DNA of 24,295 bases from Priapulus caudatus. Its lineage: Eukaryota; Priapulida; Priapulimorpha; Priapulimorphida; Priapulidae. A model generated the notes under the pieces. The model was not told where the DNA came from. It made no database searches and saw only the letters and a list, made by a program, of their open reading frames with translations. The position numbers and the translations under genes are program-made. The DNA lies in NCBI RefSeq assembly GCF_000485595.1, contig NW_014577307.1, positions 1 to 24,295 on the forward strand. The letters run 5' to 3'. This document shows, piece after piece, positions 17,119 through 24,295 of the stretch. The first letter of the stretch is position 1. Each line of letters begins with the position of its first letter.

Positions 17119-17200
17119 AGAAGCGCATCTAATTCTATACATGTACACAGTCACGCACACACACTCACCGCCACACATGCACACCTCACATTTCTTTCTC
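17119..17200 (-). promoter_or_regulatory. UG-rich proximal 3' UTR of TARDBP, candidate TDP-43 binding region
   Basis: Read on the transcript strand, the bases from about 17190 to 17144 just after the stop codon are dominated by TG steps (TGTGAGGTGTGCATGTGTGG and GAGTGTGTGTGCG). TDP-43 prefers UG repeats, and vertebrate TARDBP is autoregulated through 3' UTR binding. That this stretch does the same here is inference. Confidence 0.5.
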
Positions 17201-17748
17201 TTAGTTCCAGCTTGCTGCTGGCTTGGTTCCACCGCCCCACCCAGCAGCCGTATTCTGCTGCTCACCACCTCCCTGTCCACCCCACCCAAAACTTCCATAC
17301 CCTGCCGCTCCAGATTGCCCTCCCGCACTGCTAACTGTCTGCCCAGACTGTGACCCACTATAGTTACCATGAGCTCCATCCTGGTTAGGCCCCCCAGCCT
17401 GCCCCTGCGGCCCACCTTGCTGCCCACCTTGCTGCCCACCCTGCTGCTGCTGCTGCTGCTGCTGTTGCTGCGCGGCCATGCCAAGCAGGCCCCATGGGTT
17501 GGACTGCAGGGCAGCCGTTGCCGCGGCCAACATGGCGGGAGTGAGAATGTTCTGCATGTTCATGCCCATGGGGTTGTTGCCCGGGTTCATTCCCATGTTC
17601 TGGCCTTGGCCACCGCCCATGCCACCACCCTGGTGGCCGTCGTGCCAACCTCCCCTGTGGTCATCAAACCTACCTCTGCCCCCACCGCCACCAAACCTTT
17701 CCTTGTCCTTCTGCTTCGGTTCTGCACTGCTAACGTGCACGCTGATAC
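17201..17748 (-). CDS. TARDBP: TARDBP exon 5: glycine/glutamine-rich low-complexity tail
   Basis: The exon opens [18 protein letters not shown], followed by Gly-rich RGRF/RGG sequence, [14 protein letters not shown], the helix-forming [14 protein letters not shown] and WGLLGM. Next come ten Gln (17441-17470, nine CAG and one CAA), then GGQQ repeats and GYGSFGWGG. It ends KPAASWN and TAA at 17203-17201. Confidence 0.95.
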
Positions 17749-20261
17749 CTGAGGCAAATAGAAAAACACTGGCATAAGTAAACTATCCACGCAACAAAAT
17801 ACACGAACAAAAACGGTTCTGCCACTCGCCCAAACAACCACCACCGACGTCAAGAACACGGCGAACGAACGTGCGTCGCCGCGGCAACCGATTTGCGGGC
17901 CCCACCCACCACCTACCTTTGATGATGTGGTCTTCGTCGATGAGCTTGGCGGCAACCTCCGGATGCACCATCGTCACGAAGGCGAAGCCCCTGAACGGCT
18001 TCGGCACAAAGACGTCGGTCACCTCGTCGAACTTGCTGAAGTACGTGCGGAGGTCCTCCGCGCTCACGTCCTCCGTCAGCCGCCCGACGAACAGCTTGCG
18101 CAGAGCGATCGGATAGTTCGGCTCCTGCAACGTAGAATACGGGGGGACATTTTTCTCATAAATTCCGGTTTAACGGGGGGGGGGGGAGTGATGCACAAAG
18201 GTCAAGACATCTTTTTTCATGTGTCATTTCGCTTATGCACAGAGTAAAAGCATTCGTTGTACACTACAGGAAAAGGGTGAGTCTACTCACCACAAGCTTC
18301 ACATTCGAGATTATAGCTCATGGTGGATCATTATTATACCTGATATCATTACACATAGCTACTGCGCAACAACTTCAACATTGACATAATGACAGTAGCT
18401 GTGATAACAGATGTGACCTACCCTTGAGTTGGGAATTCTCACTTCACACCAACGGCCTTCGATACAATGTCTCTGTGACAGAACCTTGTTCTGTCCTTCC
18501 ATGTCAGCAAACCTCACAAATCCATATCCCTTGGACTGACCAGTCTTGAAGTCCTTTTTGATCTAATAGTATAAACAGGCATAAATTAGTACACAATTTT
18601 GTTACAAAAACAAAAAGCAAACCAACTGAACAAACAAACCTAAAAAAATTTTTTTCACACGCTTGATTACGTGCGTGTCTGCATGTGGAATGCCGCGGTG
18701 TAGCATACCTGGCATAAAACGACTTCTCCAAACTGTTCGAAGTATTGTTTGGTATCTTCTTCATTGGACTTCCATGGAAGGCCCAGGACAATCAAATCAC
18801 TTGGGGTTGTACGATACTTGCTCTCCAGTCTTTTTGTCTTCGCCAGTGAATTTTCAAGCCCATCGTCCATTTTACGCTTGTTGTCTAGAAATTTTTTAAA
18901 CATTATATATATTATATGTATATAAACTTGTATTAGAACATTTTGTAATAAAGATACAATGACAATTGTTTATTTTTACTAATATTATAATATTGGTAGA
19001 CTGGTGATAAAAAACTTCAACTGAACTCTGTGTAAAAATATTAGTCTTTGCTTAATTCAAATTAATCATATGATCATACTTTTCTTACCACACAATGCTA
19101 TGCATGAGTTTAGACTATTATTTAGAACAACCACATCTAGACCGAATAATTCTGTCCCATATAACCTTTTTTATATTTTGGTGAGGGTTATATTGGGACA
19201 GAACGGGGTTCATTGAAATTTCGTGAGATCGCATGCAAAATACATGCGCTGCTAATGCGGCCCGTACGCCGCTATTGGCACGAAAAAAAACCTACCGTTC
19301 CCTTGGCCATTACGTTGGCCATTTACAAACAATCAGACCAATCAGAGCAAGTCTTACAATAGCCCCTGGTTCTCGCTTGTATCTGTGGCGCTGCAGGAGG
19401 CCTGATAGACTCGCTGTGAATGGTCCGATTGTTTGTAAATGGCCAACGTAATTTACTAAAGTTAATGAAGCGGGGTTTCTGAAAAACAATCTTTTAAGAA
19501 GTAAATAACGATTGAAGTGAATGTATACACATATCAGTAGCAAGGTAAAGCCATGTAGAAGGGAACGGTAGGTTTTTTTTCGTGCCAATAGCGGCGTACG
19601 GGCCGCATTAGCAGCGCATGCATTTTGCATGCGATCTCACGAAATTTCAATGAGCCCCGTTCTGTCCCAATATAACCTTCACCAAAATATAAAAAAGGTT
19701 ACATGGGACAGAATTATTCGGTCTAAACCACATCAAAAGCATGTGAGTTAAAGTGGACACAAAGTAGCAAAAATTAAACCAGATTTACTCCGTTGAGAAA
19801 AATACTTTTGAATTCATAATCAAGCAATTTCACACAGTAAACTACGACTAAGTAATAGCAATATAAGTGCTATAGCAACAATATATCGCCAGCGACAATA
19901 TATATTCATCTTGTCATCGTCCCTTTGTCTTAATTCTTGGCACCATTCCAAGTCCGTAAGCCTCAGCAGGTGACTTGTCGGCAAGCTAAAACATGAACAA
20001 TAAACATTCATAACCATTCTTACCTTTAGGAAACACGACCACATAGACGAGGTTTCCCCAGAGGCCTTCCGACGAATGGAAGCGTCCATCTAAGAGTCGT
20101 ACTCCTCGAACAGTTCCAGTTTCTGGGTTCCTATATTTCAGACCGGACGAACCAGGGAATTGGGCACAGAGCGTAGACAAAAGCAATGTGCCGTCATCTT
20201 CTGTCGGCACCTCAATTGGCTCTTCATTCTCTTCTTCAGCAATCTGTATGTACTGTGCCAT
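17201..20261 (-). CDS. TARDBP: TDP-43 (TAR DNA-binding protein), complete, five exons
   Basis: TDP-43 is a nuclear RNA-binding protein that binds UG-rich RNA, controls splicing and stability, and autoregulates its own mRNA. Exons in transcript order: 20261-20024, 18884-18709, 18562-18422, 18124-17917, 17748-17201. They total 1311 nt, 436 residues plus TAA; human has 414. Domains: N-terminal polymerisation domain (about 1-79); bipartite nuclear signal with basic residues at 82-84 and 95, 97, 98, the same numbering as human; RRM1 (about 109-180) with LIVLGL and [11 protein letters not shown]2 (about 195-260) with KLFVGR and RGFAFVTM; Gly/Gln-rich tail (about 273-436) holding the conserved helix [14 protein letters not shown] and a ten-Gln run. 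Start ATG context is AAAAATGG. All junctions are GT-AG and in phase. It lies convergent to SRM. Oddities: Asp replaces the usual Gly in RRM2 (KFDEV, residue 218), and a Pro sits just before the conserved Trp after the helix (QSNPWG). Confidence 0.97.
17917..18124 (-). CDS. TARDBP: TARDBP exon 4: RRM2
   Basis: The acceptor is TTGCAG and the donor AAAG|GTAGGT (phase 1). It encodes [19 protein letters not shown] through [12 protein letters not shown] and DEDHIIKG. The exon is clearly GC-richer than its flanks. The FDEV turn lacks the Gly that RRMs usually have before beta strand 2. Confidence 0.96.
18175..18186. repeat. Poly-G run in TARDBP intron 3
   Basis: Twelve consecutive G on +, so a C run in the transcript about 50 nt before the exon 4 acceptor. 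Length may be error-prone. Confidence 0.9.
18422..18562 (-). CDS. TARDBP: TARDBP exon 3: second half of RRM1
   Basis: This exon has 47 codons, phase 0 at both ends, flanked by ATTAG and AGG|GTAGGT. It encodes [18 protein letters not shown] (RNP1 with its two aromatic residues) and [19 protein letters not shown]. It has no ATG-initiated reading frame of useful length of its own; exon continuity identifies it. Confidence 0.95.
18709..18884 (-). CDS. TARDBP: TARDBP exon 2: NLS and start of RRM1
   Basis: The acceptor is TTTCTAG. The split codon gives Asp80, followed by NKRKMDDG and KTKR, the two halves of the nuclear localisation signal. Then come [11 protein letters not shown] (RNP2 of RRM1) and [11 protein letters not shown]. 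The donor is CAG|GTATGC, phase 0. Confidence 0.96.
19138..19725. mobile_element. Foldback TIR element in TARDBP intron 1 (9-bp TSD)
   Basis: Long arms (about 19138-19312 and about 19558-19725) are near-exact inverted repeats starting TAGACCGAATAATTCTGTCCC. A perfect 9-bp duplication AACCACATC lies at 19129-19137 and 19726-19734. An inner inverted pair (GTTGGCCATTTACAAACAATC near 19313 and its inverse near 19425) adds a second stem. The 9-bp duplication suggests a Mutator-like foldback element. It has no transposase. Confidence 0.85.
20024..20261 (-). CDS. TARDBP: TARDBP exon 1: N-terminal domain
   Basis: This exon has 79 codons plus one base. It encodes [19 protein letters not shown], then [26 protein letters not shown] and [12 protein letters not shown]. 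This is the ubiquitin-like domain used for TDP-43 self-assembly. It ends AAAG|GTAAGA in phase 1. Confidence 0.96.
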
Positions 20262-20558
20262 TTTTCTGACTAGTGTAGACAATTATTTCCGTTGAACTGC
20301 AGTAAATTACGCTAAATTGCTCGAATAAAGATGCGAAGAAAATTTTGCTGAACAGAGAAAGAACGCCGCATGTAAGCCTCGTTTTCGAACACACATGAAA
20401 CAAGTGATCTCTCGAACTGCATGCAGCGCCCCCTTCGTACAACTCAGGACCATCTATGCTCAGGACGCATGGTTTTCGGACTTCATTTATCCATAGATAT
20501 CCCGTCCTACACGTACATACGTAAATCATACGTGTATGATTGGATATCTATATATACA

Positions 20559-20561
<3 letters not shown>

Positions 20562-20600
<39 letters not shown>
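20562..20600. repeat. (AT)n microsatellite upstream of TARDBP
   Basis: 39 bp of pure AT repeat, about 300 bp upstream of the TARDBP start codon. Confidence 0.95.
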
Positions 20601-20603
<3 letters not shown>

Positions 20604-21305
20604 GTTTGCGTATATCTATGATTTATCTTGGCAGCTTATAGCAATTAGTTTAGCTAATCAGATCAGCTTGATGTGTAACCATTTCATTCGTTTTTTTAAT
20701 CACGTATTAATTTATCTAAAATTATTTTTTCTAAAATACTGTATATTCGTAGTAAAATTTTTATGCCGGCCCAGCATTTGTGGGTGAAACGCTTTTGAAA
20801 TAATATAAGAAGCTTTAGTTGGTAATGAAATACGCTAGCTGCCACGAGCAAAAGAAATTAGGAATATATAGGTAATATCAGTGACAGTCTATGCTAAAAG
20901 ATCAATAGAAACAAGGTAAAGTAATCGTTTTTTCTCACTTAACTAATTTTTATTCTTCAAAACATACACAAACATGCACTGTTTAATATTAAATAATCAA
21001 TCAGTAATCAATATTTTTAACGGTAATATTATTAAATCAGCAAAACTCACGTAATATCACACAAGATCTTGAAGTTGACGATATAAATTGCGGTGAGTAG
21101 AACATAACAGCCGACCAATGTAGTATGCCGAATACAGCAAAATATCAATTTCCCACAGAAAACAAAATACAATTAACCTTGCAAACTCCTGATACAATTA
21201 TTGAATCGCCACGCAATTTATTTTTATTTCACTGGCCCTGGCTAGGGCAACAATGCATGCAGCACTATTAAGAGCAATTACAATCGTGTTTGTATTCATA
21301 CACAC

Positions 21306-21306
21306 A

Positions 21307-21358
<52 letters not shown>
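21306..21358. repeat. (AT)n microsatellite
   Basis: About 53 bp of near-pure AT repeat with one G near its start. Confidence 0.95.
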
Positions 21359-21360
<2 letters not shown>

Positions 21361-21735
21361 ATAATTTGCTTTTAATATATATTGCTACTACCCGTATTAT
21401 TTTCAAAATGACGTCGCAACTGAATTGACCTTGCTATCAGAGCTTACGCGCGGCCCCGTTACCCATGTAATGCCCAGCGCCCAAGTCTTACGCCACTCGT
21501 GCGTCAGCGAATAATTGCAAATATAAGCTCAATCGCCGTCGCGATCGAGTCGTTTCATTACGAGATATACGCTTATTTGCAGCGGCGCTGAATTTATTGC
21601 GCGCACCTGTAATCCCGCTGCTCTGTGGCTCCGACATACAGGTGCTAATTGCTGTAACAAGCCCCAGCTCAACGATGTAATCGTCGCAAACACGTAGGCT
21701 ACGTCCCAGACAATTTTTTTCTCGCCGTGCCGCGT

Positions 21736-22187
21736 TTACTTATGATAGCCGCCGCCGTTACCGCCACGTCCGTAGCCGTTAAAGCCGCCGAATCCAGCGA
21801 AGCCGCCAAATCGCTGGCCGAAGAAACCGCCGTTGCCGCTGCCGCCGTGCGCGCCGCCCTGGTTGCCGCCGTGTCCGCCGCCGCTGCCGCCTCCCGCCGC
21901 TTCGCCGTGACCTCCGCCGAAGCTGCCGCCGAATCCGCCCCCGAAGCCACCGCCACGTCCGCCGCCGTATCCTCCGCCGTGTCCTCCGCCCGAGCCCGCG
22001 CCGTAGCCGGAGCCGTGACCACCTCCCGTGCCTCCCCCGTGCGCGCCAGAGCTTCCTCCCGACGCACCGCTGCTACCGCTGCCGCGGCCGCCGCCTCCTC
22101 CGCCGCCCAGCCCTCGAACGCCTCTGAAACCTCCGAACCCATTCGCGCCTCCGCCGTGGCGGCGGAAGGGATTACTATAGCCGAGGC
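21736..22187 (-). CDS. Glycine-rich protein exon 3: glycine-rich body
   Basis: The Gly frame is open from the CAAG acceptor to TAA at 21738-21736. It begins LGYSNPFRRHGGG and has regular GGX spacing with His, Tyr, Phe and Ser at X. GGC/GGA codons create long alternative open frames rich in Ala (both strands), which I treat as artefacts. Confidence 0.7.
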
Positions 22188-22247
22188 CTTGAAGGAAAGA
22201 AGATATGCGTCATTATTATCGCGCATATTATCATATATCGCGTCAGT

Positions 22248-22298
<51 letters not shown>

Positions 22299-22414
22299 TC
22301 GTTGTGTGTGTTCACTGCGTGTGTGTGTGGTATGTGCGCGCCGCGTGCGTGCGTGTCCGTGTGCGTGTGTGCGCGCGCGTGCGGGTCGTGTGCGTACGTA
22401 CACGAGCAGACGTT

Positions 22415-22471
<57 letters not shown>

Positions 22472-23344
22472 CTGTGGTGTGTGTGCGCCGCGAGTGCGGA
22501 AATGTGTATAGGTGAGACGATGCGTCATCCGACGAAATTGCGTTCATGCATTGCATGGTGACATAATTAAAGGACGTCACAATAGATAACTATCCCTAAT
22601 ACGCGAATACGCACGCACGCACGCAAGCACACATGCACGCACGCACGCACACACGGCCGCACGCACGTAGCTCCTACGTACAGACGAGCGCACAGGCACA
22701 TGTACACGCACGCGCAGGCATACGAACATGTTGACACGCTCGAAGATACTGACAAACGCATGTATGCATGCACGCACTTACGCACATTATCTTGTTTATA
22801 GCTAAAATCTAGCAAAATGGAAGCCATGGCAAACTTACCCTGTCCGGCATAACACCGTACCCTCCATACGCATCCTCATTATAATTGTCATTGTAGCCCC
22901 ATGCCATGAACAATGTTACCTAGCAACGCGAGAACACATATTAATTTCATCCTCACATTATAGGACCAGTTTATTAATAGTACTTTTCATACTCTTGATA
23001 TTATGTCACGTGAAAGAAAGATGGCAATAGTGAATGCGACGAGCACATTTTATGAGGTGGTCTGAAAATTTCTTCCGTGCACGCACACGCAGTCAGTCAT
23101 ATATATTCCCTATTATCTACTTCTTATATATATATATATATATATATATATACTGCAGGTAGTTTGAACACGCTGCGTTTAACGTCGGTGCACGAGATGA
23201 TTTGATAAACCATTATCATCGATTGCGCATCGTTATCGGCTGTATAGCAGTTGAAGCAGCCGCAGCAGCAGCACACTAACTTACCGCGCAGCAGCAGAGT
23301 AGCACTCCGCACAGCAGGAGAGGCGTCTGCACGCGGCCCAGCAT
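21736..23344 (-). CDS. Secreted glycine-rich protein (three exons, one junction unresolved)
   Basis: Exons in transcript order: 23344-23285 (signal peptide), 22919-22839 or 22919-22856, and 22187-21736. Exon 1 reads MLGRVQTPLLLCGVLLCCCA and joins in phase to VTLFMAWGYNDNYNEDAYGG, giving a good signal peptide with likely cleavage near MA|WGYN. Exon 3 encodes 149 residues plus a split Gly, about 55% Gly, with GGGH, GGGY, GGGF and GFGGFNGYGRGG patterns, ending GYHK and TAA. Such proteins are usually extracellular structural or matrix components, but I do not recognise a family. The strong exon 2 donor (AGG|GTAAGT) is phase 0, while the only acceptor before exon 3 (CAAG|GC) needs phase 1. A weaker donor, TACG|GTGTTA at 22856, fits and gives 191 residues. 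A missed microexon or a base error is also possible. The GC-rich reading frames in the other phases and strand are shadows. AATAAA follows 138 bp after the stop (21598-21593). Confidence 0.7.
22251..22297. repeat. (TG)n microsatellite, tract 1
   Basis: 47 bp of uninterrupted GT. It lies in the intron before the glycine-rich exon, where the transcript reads (CA)n. Confidence 0.97.
22417..22470. repeat. (TG)n microsatellite, tract 2
   Basis: 54 bp of TG, separated from tract 1 by about 120 bp of alternating GT/GC-rich sequence that is also purine-pyrimidine alternating. Confidence 0.97.
22608..22725. repeat. CACG-rich low-complexity tract
   Basis: Imperfect GCACGCACGCAC units, continuing the simple-sequence intron between glycine-rich exons 2 and 3. 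Confidence 0.85.
22839..22919 (-). CDS. Glycine-rich protein exon 2
   Basis: The acceptor is TTGCTAG. Reading in phase with exon 1 gives VTLFMAWGYNDNYNEDAYGG then YGVMPDR. The Tyr/Asn/Asp/Gly composition supports a secreted tail directly after the signal peptide. The 3' end is uncertain (22839 with the strong donor, 22856 with the phase-compatible one). Confidence 0.6.
23125..23152. repeat. (AT)n microsatellite
   Basis: 28 bp of AT in the first intron of the glycine-rich gene, directly after a TTCCCTATTATCTACTTC motif. Confidence 0.95.
23285..23344 (-). CDS. Glycine-rich protein exon 1: signal peptide
   Basis: This exon has 20 codons ending GCG|GTAAGT. Arg4 is followed by a Leu/Cys-rich hydrophobic core. 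I chose this ATG because it begins a textbook signal peptide; upstream in-frame sequence has no signal character. Confidence 0.7.
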
Positions 23345-24174
23345 GTCTTTCCGTGGATAAGTTACGCCCGCACACGCACCGCCGACGACGACGACGTGGA
23401 CGACGACTGCGTTTTGTCGAAAGAAGACTGCGCGCGCGGATAGCACGCGTTTGATATAGCAGCAGGTAAAAGCCAACTTCAGCACTGTTTTCGGTATCCC
23501 GCCGCACACACATACTGGCCCGTATATAAGGCGCCCCGCGATCGGTTAACCCAGCAAATTGCTCTGGCCCCGCCCGGCGTAATCACAAAGTCAAACACGA
23601 CACGGAGCGATCGGCCGGTGAACTGGTTGTCGGTCCGTGTCACGTCGCCTAAAAAAACTCAATCGCCGACGATTTACGTGTTTGCACCTGATGTTGGTGT
23701 AGTACAACGCAACTTGATATCGCTTGTGCACGCTTGACACTACTGACACTATAAAGCGGGTTATTTTCCAGGTTGACACAAGCGCTCACGCACGCACACA
23801 CGCGTGCACGCACGCACACAAACACACATGTAGGCTAAATATTATAATTATTACTATTTTCCTCTTTAACATTATGTCTGTTGACACTTGTGCGTGGTAT
23901 AATATCTCTATTATTTCTATTACGTGAGTCATTAGTGATACCATGCATATATCTCCTGTCTATATATATAAAGTTGTTCAGCTGATTTTGTGTGTAGGCC
24001 TACTCGTACAACTAGATAACTACGTAGCCTAGCGGAAAACTGAAGATATATTCAGAATCACCACGTCTAAGAGAATCTTTTAAAGTTGAAAAGTTAAAAA
24101 TTAAAAAATATCTATTCGTCAATAGATGGCGGTGCGTACATCTCGAACGTGTCAATCATGTTCTGTAAGCATAA
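23345..24174. other. Upstream region of the glycine-rich gene
   Basis: A TATATAAG element at 23523-23530 is oriented for + (its - strand reading is CTTATATA). It lies about 180 bp upstream of the - strand start codon and could serve as a TATA box. Imperfect CACG repeats lie at 23785-23830. No coding exon recognised. Confidence 0.35.
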
Positions 24175-24205
24175 CAAAGATCATGTACATTGTACATGAT
24201 CTTTG
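24175..24205. repeat. Near-perfect palindrome (15-bp arms, 1-nt centre)
   Basis: CAAAGATCATGTACA at 24175-24189 is mirrored exactly at 24191-24205 around one T. It lies 8 bp before the tRNA-like sequence. Confidence 0.95.
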
Positions 24206-24213
24206 ACCATAAC

Positions 24214-24284
24214 GCCCCAGTAGCCGAAAGGATAAAGTATCGGACTTCTAATCATTGATTCTGGGTTCGAATCCCACCTCGAAA
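24214..24284 (+). pseudogene. tRNA-Arg(UCU)-like sequence, probably pseudogene or SINE head
   Basis: Anticodon loop CTTCTAA (anticodon TCT at 24247-24249) and an intact B box GGTTCGAATCC are present. The 5' half, GCCCCAG-TAGCC-AAAGGATAA-G-ATCGGA, resembles animal tRNA-Arg(UCU). The stems are broken: the anticodon stem keeps about 2 of 5 pairs, the D stem is poor, and the acceptor 3' strand (CTCGAAA) pairs at only about 3 of 7 positions. A functional tRNA is therefore unlikely. The window ends too soon to see a SINE tail. Confidence 0.55.
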
Positions 24285-24295
24285 ATAAATTCTCG

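Larger units (their letters stand above)
14583..17200 (-). other. Probable long TARDBP 3' UTR (A/C-rich on + strand)
   Basis: No conserved coding sequence is visible. The + strand is markedly rich in A and C and poor in G (for example 15601-15660 and 16321-16380), so a - strand transcript would be U/G-rich. A - strand AATAAA lies at 14577-14582, and another AATAAA lies near 16132 (+ strand TTTATT). Strong donor-like GTAAGT motifs occur on the - strand at 16988-16993 and near 14710, so 3' UTR introns are possible. The extent is inferred from composition and poly(A) signals. Confidence 0.45.
20262..21592. other. Intergenic/promoter region between TARDBP and glycine-rich gene
   Basis: It holds the TARDBP 5' UTR and presumably its promoter; no TATA box is evident close to the start codon. 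It also holds two (AT)n tracts and AT-rich unique sequence. No coding exon recognised. Confidence 0.5.

Noticed and set aside
17369-17777. + strand frames opposite the TARDBP last exon
   Set aside because: Antisense shadows of the Gly/Gln-rich TDP-43 tail.
21699-22580. Long Ala-rich open frames on both strands (293 and 262 codons)
   Set aside because: They are phase and strand shadows of a GGC/GGA-rich glycine exon, extended through (TG)n repeats as Cys-Val or Thr-His runs. The glycine frame has the sensible composition, stop and acceptor. The Ala frame is kept only as an alternative-splice possibility.

Overview
This is a stretch of an invertebrate animal (metazoan) nuclear genome. The evidence is split genes with GT-AG introns, dense transposon debris, long (TG)n and (AT)n microsatellites, one run of N (11633-11795), and two clearly recognisable animal genes. 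Those genes alone do not settle the phylum.

Layout. Positions 1-5.9 kb hold no gene I can support. They contain a directly repeated block of about 1.2 kb (100-1295 and 2815-4030) carrying AGGTCA direct repeats, a GTCC-rich minisatellite and a short tandem repeat. From 5925 to 9788 on the + strand are seven exons of spermidine synthase (SRM), covering everything except the first roughly 55-60 residues. Its introns carry two inverted copies of a Mutator-like MITE, each with a perfect 9-bp target duplication, and a CAGGGGCGTAGCC-type terminal-inverted-repeat element. From 10.05 to 14.25 kb are two TTAA-flanked elements that share one TTAA. The larger one is interrupted by a Helitron-like insertion. 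From 14.25 to 17.2 kb the DNA is A/C-rich on the + strand and is probably the long, UG-rich 3' UTR of the next gene. From 20261 down to 17201 on the - strand is a complete five-exon TARDBP (TDP-43) gene predicted to encode 436 residues. Its first intron contains a 588-bp foldback element. From 23344 down to 21736 on the - strand is a secreted glycine-rich protein gene with a signal-peptide exon. The window ends with a perfect palindrome and a tRNA-Arg(UCU)-like sequence.

Relationships. SRM and TARDBP lie tail to tail. In human they are also close neighbours in convergent orientation (1p36.22, with MASP2 between), so this looks like very old microsynteny. TDP-43 is an RNA-binding protein that prefers UG repeats and, in vertebrates, represses its own mRNA through its 3' UTR. 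The sequence just downstream of this TARDBP stop codon is UG-rich, so the same kind of feedback is plausible here. SRM makes spermidine and is a housekeeping enzyme with no obvious functional link to TDP-43.

Limits. All exon boundaries were derived by eye from splice consensus, reading phase and recalled family conservation. The exon 2/3 junction of the glycine-rich gene is unresolved. No CRISPR array, rRNA gene or bacterial-type system was seen.
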